This document shows positions 56,960 to 64,000 of a stretch of DNA of 64,000 nt, in pieces. The stretch comes from Plumapathes pennacea. Taxonomy: Eukaryota > Cnidaria > Anthozoa > Antipatharia > Myriopathidae. Every line of letters starts with the position of its first letter. Within the stretch, counting starts at the first letter, position 1. The DNA lies in contig OZ038470.1 in assembly GCA_964036295.1 (NCBI GenBank), positions 11,871,078 through 11,935,077 of the forward strand. The letters are read 5' to 3'. Position numbers and translations under genes: made by a program. The notes below the pieces were generated by a model. It searched no databases, had not been told where the DNA came from, and saw only the letters and a program-made list of their open reading frames with translations.

Positions 56960-59900
56960 TATCATTTTGCCTGCATGCATAAAATTTCAATGCAATTTTT
57001 TAAAACCGCCGTAGGCGAAAATCTAGTACTAATTGTATCGTGATTCTTTTTGGCGCAATTATGGGATCCGTATTGCGGATAAACAAAAAACATTGCCAGT
57101 GCATCTATTCCAAAGCTCAATTTAACAAATATACATATATTTCACAGCACATACACGCATCAGTGTTATTTAAAGACCAATAATCTCTGAAATAAACGTT
57201 ATAAAGTAAACATGCGCACTTACGCAAGCAATGCTAATCCCATAATTGCGCCAAACAAAATCACGATACAATTACTACCAGAATTTCGCCTACGGCGGTT
57301 TTAAAAATATCCATTGAAACGTTACACATGGAGGCCGAAGTTAAAAAAATAATGATAGCAAACTATAAGTCTTCAGATAACTCGAACAGAAAATCTCACA
57401 CTTGTTTTACAAACACCAACTGAGGGACTATTAGACCTTGATCTTTTGATACAAAAGAAACCCCCAGCCCACCTATAGAAAACGTACCTTCCTTCAGTTT
57501 AGTTCGAATCCCCTTGCAACATATTTCTTCAGTTCAGTAAACTTTCAATTGCTTGATGCAGTGTATACCTACGAGCTGTACTATTCAGAGTTAGTTTTTG
57601 CTTTTCTTTTAATTTTATGTTATGTTTTATGTTAGAAAAGAACCAGTGTTCAGATAACTCGAAAAGGAAGGGTCACACTTGTTTTACTAACACCAATTGA
57701 GGGACTAATAGACCTTAATGTTTTAATACAAAAAAATCCCCCAGCCCACCTATAGAAACGTACCTACCTTCAGTTCCAATCCCATTGAAGCATAATTTAT
57801 TTCTTCACCTCAGTAAACTTTCAATTGCTTGATGCAGTGTATACCTACGAGCAGTGGTATTCAGAGTTAGTTTTTTTTTCTTTTAATTTTAAGTTATCAT
57901 TTTGCCTGCATGCATAACGTTTCAATGCAATTTTTTAAAACCGCCGTAGGCGAAAATCTAGTACTAATTGTATCGTGATTCTTTTTGGCGCAATTATGGG
58001 ATCCGTATTGCGGATGAACACACAACATTGCCAGAGTGCATCTATTCCAAAGCTCAATTTAACAAATATACAGATATTTTACAGCACAATGATGTATCAC
58101 TGTTATTTAAAACACGAATCAGTTCTGAAATGAACGTTATACAGTAAGCATGTGCACTTACGCAAGCAATGCTGATCCCATAATTGCGCCAAACAAAATC
58201 ACGATACAATTACTACTTGATTTTCGCCTACGGCGGTTTTAAAAATATCAATTAAAACGTTACACATGGAGGCCGCAGTTAAAAAATATTAAGATAGAAA
58301 AGAACCAGAGTTCAGATAACTCGAAAAGGAAGGGTCACACTTGTTTTACTAACACCAATTGAGGGACTAATAGACCTTAATGTTTTAATACAAAAAAGTC
58401 CCCCAGCCCACCTATAGAAACGTACCTACCTTCAGTTCCAATCCCATTACAGGATATTTCTTCAGTTCAGTTAACTTTTAATTGCTTCATGCGGTGTATA
58501 CCTGCGATCAGTAGTATTCAGAGTTAGTTTTTTTCATTTTAATTTTAAGTTATCATTTTGCCTGCATGCATAACGTTTCAATACAATTTTTTAAAACCGC
58601 CGTAGGCGAAAATCTAGTACTAATTGTATTGTGATTCTGTTTGGTGCAATTATGGGATCCGTACTACGGATGAACACAAAACATTATCAATGCATCAATT
58701 CCAACGCTCAATTTAACAAATATAAACATATTTTGCAGCACATAGACGCATCACTGTAATTTAAAAAACAAATAATTTCTAAAATGAACGTCATACAATA
58801 TACATGCGCGCTTACGGAAGCAATGCTGATCCCATAAGTGCGCCAAACAAAATCACGATACAATTACTACTAGATTTTCGCCTACGGCGGTTTTGAAAAA
58901 ATCCATTGAAACGTTAAATATGGAGGCCACACTTAAAAAAATAAATGATAGAAAGTATAGTGTTCAGATAACTCGAAAAGGAAGGGTCACACTTGTTTTA
59001 CTAAGACCAATTGAGGGACTATTAGACCTTGATTATTTTGTTACAAAAGAATCCCCAAGTCCACCTATAGAAAACGTACCTTCCTTCACTTCCAATCCCG
59101 TTGCAGCATATTTCTTGAGCTCAATAAACTTTCAATTGCTTGATGCGCTGTATACCTGCGAGCAGTAGTATTCAAAGTTACTTTATTTTTTCTTTTAACT
59201 TTAAGATATCATTTTGCCGGCATGGATAACGTTCTAATGTAATTTTTTAAAACCGCCGTAGGCGAAAATCTAGTACTAATTGTATTGTGATTCTGTTTGG
59301 CGCAATTATGGGATCCGTATTGCGGTTGAACAAACAACTTTACCAGTGCATCTACTCCAACGTTTAATTTAACAATTATATAAATGTATTTTACAGCACA
59401 TAGACGCATCACTGTTATTAAAAAAAACGAATAATTTCTGAAATGAACGTCATACAATATATATCCGCGCTTACGGAAGCAATGCTGATCCCATAAGTGC
59501 GCCAAACAAAATCACGATACAATTACTACTAAATTTTCGCCTACGGCGGTTTTGAAAATATCCATTGAAACGTTACCCATGGAGACAACACTTAAAAAAT
59601 TAAATTATAGAAAGTACAGTGTTCAGATAACTCGAAGAGGAAGGGTCACACTTGTTTTACTAAGGCCAATTGAGGGACTATTAGACCTTGATTATTTTAT
59701 TACAAAAGAATCCCCCAGTCCACCCCCTGTAGAAAACGTACCTTCCTTCACTTCCAATCCCGTTGCAGCATATTTCTTGAGCTCAATCAACTTTAAATGG
59801 CTTGATGCGCTGTATACCTGCGAGCAGTAATATTCAAAGTTACTTTATTTTTTCTTTTAACTTTAAGATATCATTTTGTCTGCATGCATAACGTTCTAAT

Positions 59901-62330
59901 GCAATTTTTTAAAACCGCCGTAGGCGAAATTCTAGTAGTAATTGTATCGTGATTCCATTTGGCGCAATTATGGGATCCGTATTGCGGTTGAACAAACAAC
60001 ATTGCCAGTGCATCTACTCCAACGTTTAATTTAACAAATATAAACATATTTTACAGCACATAGACGCATCATTGTTATTAAAAAAAACGAATAATTTCTG
60101 AAATGAACGTCATACAATATATATCCGCGCTTACGGAAGCAATGCTGATCCCATAAGTGCGCCAAACAAAATCACGATACAATTACTACTAGATTTTCGC
60201 CTACGGCGGTTTTGAAAAAATCCATTGAAACGTTACACATGGAGACCACACTTAAAAAAATAAATGATAGAAAGTACAGTGTTCAGATAACTCGAAGAGG
60301 AAGGGTCACACTTGTTTTACTATGACCAATTGAGGGATTATTAGATCTTGATTATTTTGTTACAAAAGAATCCCCAAGTCCACCCCCTGTAGAAAACGTA
60401 CCTTCTTTCACTTCCAATCCCGTTGCAGCATATTTCTTGGGCTCAGTAAACTTTCAATTGCTTGATGCGCGCTGTATACCTGCGAGCAGTAATATTCAAA
60501 GTTACTTTACTTTTTCTTTTAACTTTAAGATATCATTTTGTCTGCATGCATAACGTTTTAATGCAATTTTTTAAAACCGCCGTAGGCGAAAATCTAGTAC
60601 TAATTGTATTGTGATTCTGTTTGGCGCAATTATGGGATCCGTATTGCGGCTGAAAAAACCGAACATTGCCGGTGCATCTACTCCAACGTTTAAGTTAACA
60701 ATTATATAAATGTATTTTACAGCACATAGACGCATCACTGTTATTTAAAAAACAAATAATTTCTAAAATGAACGTCATACAATATACATGCGCGCTTACG
60801 GAAGCAATGCTGATCCCATAAGTGCGCCAAACAAAATCACGATACAATTACTACTAGATTTTCGCCTACGGCGGTTTTGAAAATATCCATTGAAACGTTA
60901 CCCATGGAGGCCACACTTAAAAAATTAAATGATAGAAGTATAGTGTTCAGATAACTCGAAAAGGAAAGGTCACACTTGTTTTACTAAGACCAATTGAGGG
61001 ACTATTAGACCTTGATTATTTTATTACAAAAGAATCCCCCAGTCCACCCCCTGTAGAAAACGTACCTTCCTTCACTTCCAATCCCGTTGCAGCATATTCC
61101 TTGAGCTCAATCAACTTTAAATGGCTTGATGTGCTGTATACCTGCGAGCAGTAATATTCAAAGTTACTTTATTTTTTCTTTTAACTTTAAGATATAATTT
61201 CGTCAGCATGCATAACGTTCTAATGCAATTTTTTAAAACCGCCGTAGGCGAAAATCTAGTAGTAATTGTATTGTGATTCTGTTTGGCGCAATTATGGGAT
61301 CCGTATTGCGGTTGAACAAACAACATTGCCAGTGCATCTACTCCAACGTTTAATTTAACAAATATAAACATATTTTACAGCACATAGACGCATCACTGTT
61401 ATTTAAAAAACAAATAATTTCTAAAATGAACGTCATACAATATACATGCGCCCTTACGGAAGCAATGCTGATCCCATAATTGCGCCAAACAGAATCCCGA
61501 TACAATTATTACTAGATTTTCGCCTACGGCGGTTTTGAAAAAATCCATTGAAACGTGATGATAGCTAAGTACTAGTGTTCAGATAACTCGAAAAGGAAGG
61601 GTCACAGTAGTTTTATTAAGAGCAATTGAGAGACTATTAGGCCTTGATTTTTAATATAAAAGAATCCCCGGGACCACCTATAGTAAATTTACCTTCTTTC
61701 ACTGAGTTCGGATCCCGTTGCAGCATGTTTCTTCAGCTCAGTAAACTTTTAATTGCTTGATGCGCTGTATACCTGCGAGTAGTAGTATTCACAGTTAATT
61801 TCTTTTTTTGTTTTAATTTTAAATTATCATTTTGCCTGGATGCATAACGCTTTTTGGTCCGGGAACCCCACCGTATAACCGAGAATAAGAAGTACGCCCT
61901 ATCTACACTAGGCTACTTCATGATATTTTTTCAGTTTACCGAGTAAACTTTTCAACTGCTTGATGTGCTGTTTACCAGCGAACATAATTATCACTGTTTG
62001 TACTTGTTTAACTATCAGTTTGCCTTAATGCGTTACTCTTTAATGCAATTTTTCAAAACCGCCGAAGGCGAAATACTAGTAGTTAATGTATTTTTGATCA
62101 GGTCGGTGTAATTATGAGATCCGAATTTCGGACTAACAAACATTATAATTCCCAATTTATATATTCCGACGCACTACATTTTACAGCACATAAACGCATC
62201 TCTGTTTATATACTTATAACGATTTCTTTTTTCAATCGAACGTTATACAGTAAACATGGGTCCCATAATTTCTCCAAAATTATCAAAAAACATTAAATAC
62301 TAGTTTTTCGCCTTCGGCGGCTTTAAGAAA
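56960..62330. repeat. About 660-bp composite satellite, eight palindromic elements
   Basis: Left ends (CCGCCGTAGGCGAAA) lie near 57006, 57941, 58597, 59253, 59915, 60577 and 61239, with a diverged one (CCGCCGAAGGCG) near 62059. Periods are 935, 656, 656, 662, 662, 662 and 820 bp. Each element ends with TTTCGCCTACGGCGG. The inverted ends extend outward to AACGTTTCAATG, making arms over 90 bp. The array is longer than in copy 1. Confidence 0.9.
58893..59168 (+). other. 91-codon open frame in the satellite spacer
   Basis: A similar 92-codon frame is at 59552-59830. The copy near 60236 has a stop where the others read AGA or AGG. Many differences between the two open copies change amino acids. 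No domain recognised; probably a chance frame kept open by recent amplification. Confidence 0.25.
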
Positions 62331-63019
62331 TTGCATCGATGGCTTACTCACATGGAGACAAAATGACAACAAGGCACGAGTTTTAGAACGTCATTACATT
62401 TTCTTTAGTTCAGCCTTTCTTACCGTCCATTTAAATTACCAAACAACTTCATATTTGTTCCCGTTTTACACCTGATTATTTTGTCCAGTCTCTCTTATCG
62501 CCCATATAGGACTGAGTGGAGTCCGATTTGGTCTGTAATAATACGAGTGATTAGGAAATCGGACGACTGCGCTTCGTCCAAAGAGGTGAATAGCGAATAG
62601 TTCATTTTCCCGCTAAATTCTTAGCCGCCAATTTGCTTGTCATTCAAAATAATACAGAATAAGACACAGTTATTTGCTTCTTTTAAATGTCGTGAACCAT
62701 GGAGCAACCTATCCATTCGTGTTAAAAATTTTAAAAACGCTAAAATTTTAAATCCCTTCTCAGTTATAGGTAAAGCTTCCTAACCACACAATTAAATTAT
62801 CATTTGTACACAGGAGGAAGAGGGGTATTCATATGCAAGGTCCCATTTAAACGGGAATGCATGTCCTAAGCTACAAGAATATTCAGTACTCTACATCTTG
62901 TTGTCCTCTGTCCCACCCGCCCATTGAAAAAGCTCTAAACATGGCCATGTACACATAAACTAAGTTTTAAAAATGCTTCAAACCCAAGGAACTCATCCTC
63001 TGAGATGAAACTGTTTTCC
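62331..63019. other. Non-coding, nothing recognised
   Basis: 62590-62660 is an inverted relative of 43120-43190. Otherwise no structure was seen. Confidence 0.4.
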
Positions 63020-63371
63020 TATACTTGCCAACTCTCCCATGTCAAAGCAAAAATCCCAAATTTTCCGCATATGCGACACAATTCCTCACGCATGAATTGA
63101 TCTAACATTATTGGCCAAAACCTGGACATAAAAAGTGAGTCAGTGTGGAATTCTATGCTACCTTGGCTACTCCAACATACGAGATGGTTTTTCAAGATGG
63201 CTGGTGGAAGAGTTACGATCTGCATAGACTGTCTTCGAACAATCATGCCAGGTCCTTTTTGCATGACTCTGTATGCTCCTAGAAACTCGAAAATTTCTTG
63301 TACATCGTGGGTTGAGGGCCGAGGAGACGGCTGATATTTCAGGCTAGTAATCAAGAAAAGTTGGCAAGTAT
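63020..63371. mobile_element. MITE with TACTTGCCAAC ends
   Basis: The left TATACTTGCCAACTCTCC and right GTTGGCAAGTATA are inverted, and the TA at each end could be the target site. The 130-codon frame on the - strand spans it and is not a gene. Confidence 0.7.
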
Positions 63372-63845
63372 AATAAATACACTTTGTGAAGTATCCATAG
63401 TCTACTAACACACTAGATTTTAGCTGTTAAATGCTAGATCAGCTTCCATAGTTGCTTGATGGTCACAACTTTCGATAATCGAAACATATTTCACGGTGGA
63501 CTGGATTGAACCAGATGCTTCACGCTGAAGTTATAATTGTATTATCTACATAGATACAGTGTATATTATAATTTGAGTTGGGCCCATTTTACGTCTCATC
63601 ACTGCCATGCCAAACTGAATGCAAATCAGCTCAAACAATGGATTTTGCTCACTTGCATTGAGTTGGGCACAGCAGTGGTGCAACGTTTGAAACTGGGCTT
63701 AGCAAGGCCTTAGGATAATCTATGCACAAGCTCTTGCTCAAGAAATATAATTTCTCTCATTAGAAGTTGTGGCCTGTCAACTTCGAGAAAAACTGGATGG
63801 TATAAAACAGAAAAAATAAATAGATTAATAGATAATTAATCAATA

Positions 63846-64000
63846 TTAGAGGTCAAAATCTACCCCAAGGTCATAAAGGTGGCCATACTGCCTCATCTCA
63901 CAGTTGTAACGGATACAAAAGGAGATCATTCCATAGCTCATCAGTGCAAATACAAACAGTGAGATAACTGCAACTATAATCAGTACAGTATAGCTCTGGT
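63846..64000 (-). CDS. Last exon of an unidentified membrane protein (partial)
   Basis: Read from the right edge on the - strand, 50 codons run open to TAA at 63846-63848. A hydrophobic stretch VLIIVAVISLFVFALM is followed by YGMISFCIRYNCEMRQ and a short acidic end YDLGVDFDL. This is the pattern of one membrane helix with a short cytoplasmic tail. The rest of the gene lies beyond the window, so the family cannot be named. The frame could be fortuitous, but its hydrophobic profile and clean end favour a real exon. Confidence 0.5.
   Translation of the reverse strand, partial: QSYTVLIIVAVISLFVFALMSYGMISFCIRYNCEMRQYGHLYDLGVDFDL

Noticed and set aside
63019-63411. 130-codon gene on the - strand
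   Set aside because: The frame spans a MITE with clear inverted ends and has no protein features.

Overview
This window is eukaryotic and most likely from a cnidarian such as a stony coral or sea anemone. Genes are sparse and split by GT-AG introns, and the sequence is AT-rich and crowded with short inverted-repeat transposons. The recognised genes are animal genes: a TGF-beta/BMP type I receptor kinase and a SMIM15-type membrane protein. No ribosomal RNA gene, true tRNA gene, operon or CRISPR array was seen. The cnidarian placement is inferred from gene content and repeat style, not proven.

Layout. 1-10.1 kb is copy 1 of a large direct duplication that reappears at 51.7-62.3 kb. Both copies carry a 177-bp tandem repeat, a GC-rich minisatellite and a roughly 660-bp composite satellite built around a palindromic element. 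The copies differ in unit numbers and in a 4.1-kb block found only in copy 1. A 5'-truncated non-LTR retrotransposon lies at 11.07-12.95 kb, followed by hairpin MITEs. A three-exon SMIM15 homologue occupies 14.5-16.5 kb on the + strand. An eight-exon gene for a two-EF-hand protein runs on the - strand from 23.80 to 18.53 kb. Its start is only 766 bp from the divergent start of an ACVR1 (ALK2)-like receptor serine/threonine kinase, whose five exons run from 24.57 to 40.30 kb. The receptor introns contain a tandem duplication and many MITEs. From 42.4 to 51.7 kb there are tandem repeats, a weak three-exon gene candidate (45.86-49.77 kb), a possible solo LTR and tRNA-derived SINE heads. At the right edge, a last exon on the - strand encodes a membrane span and a short tail.

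Function. The receptor has a signal peptide, a ten-cysteine ligand-binding domain, one membrane span, a GS box and a kinase with its catalytic residues in place, so it should signal from BMP/activin-type ligands to SMAD proteins. The EF-hand protein should bind calcium; no link between it and the receptor is shown beyond a shared intergenic promoter region.

Most other long open frames lie inside repeats. Where two copies can be compared, amino-acid-changing differences are as frequent as chance predicts, so those frames are not called as genes.
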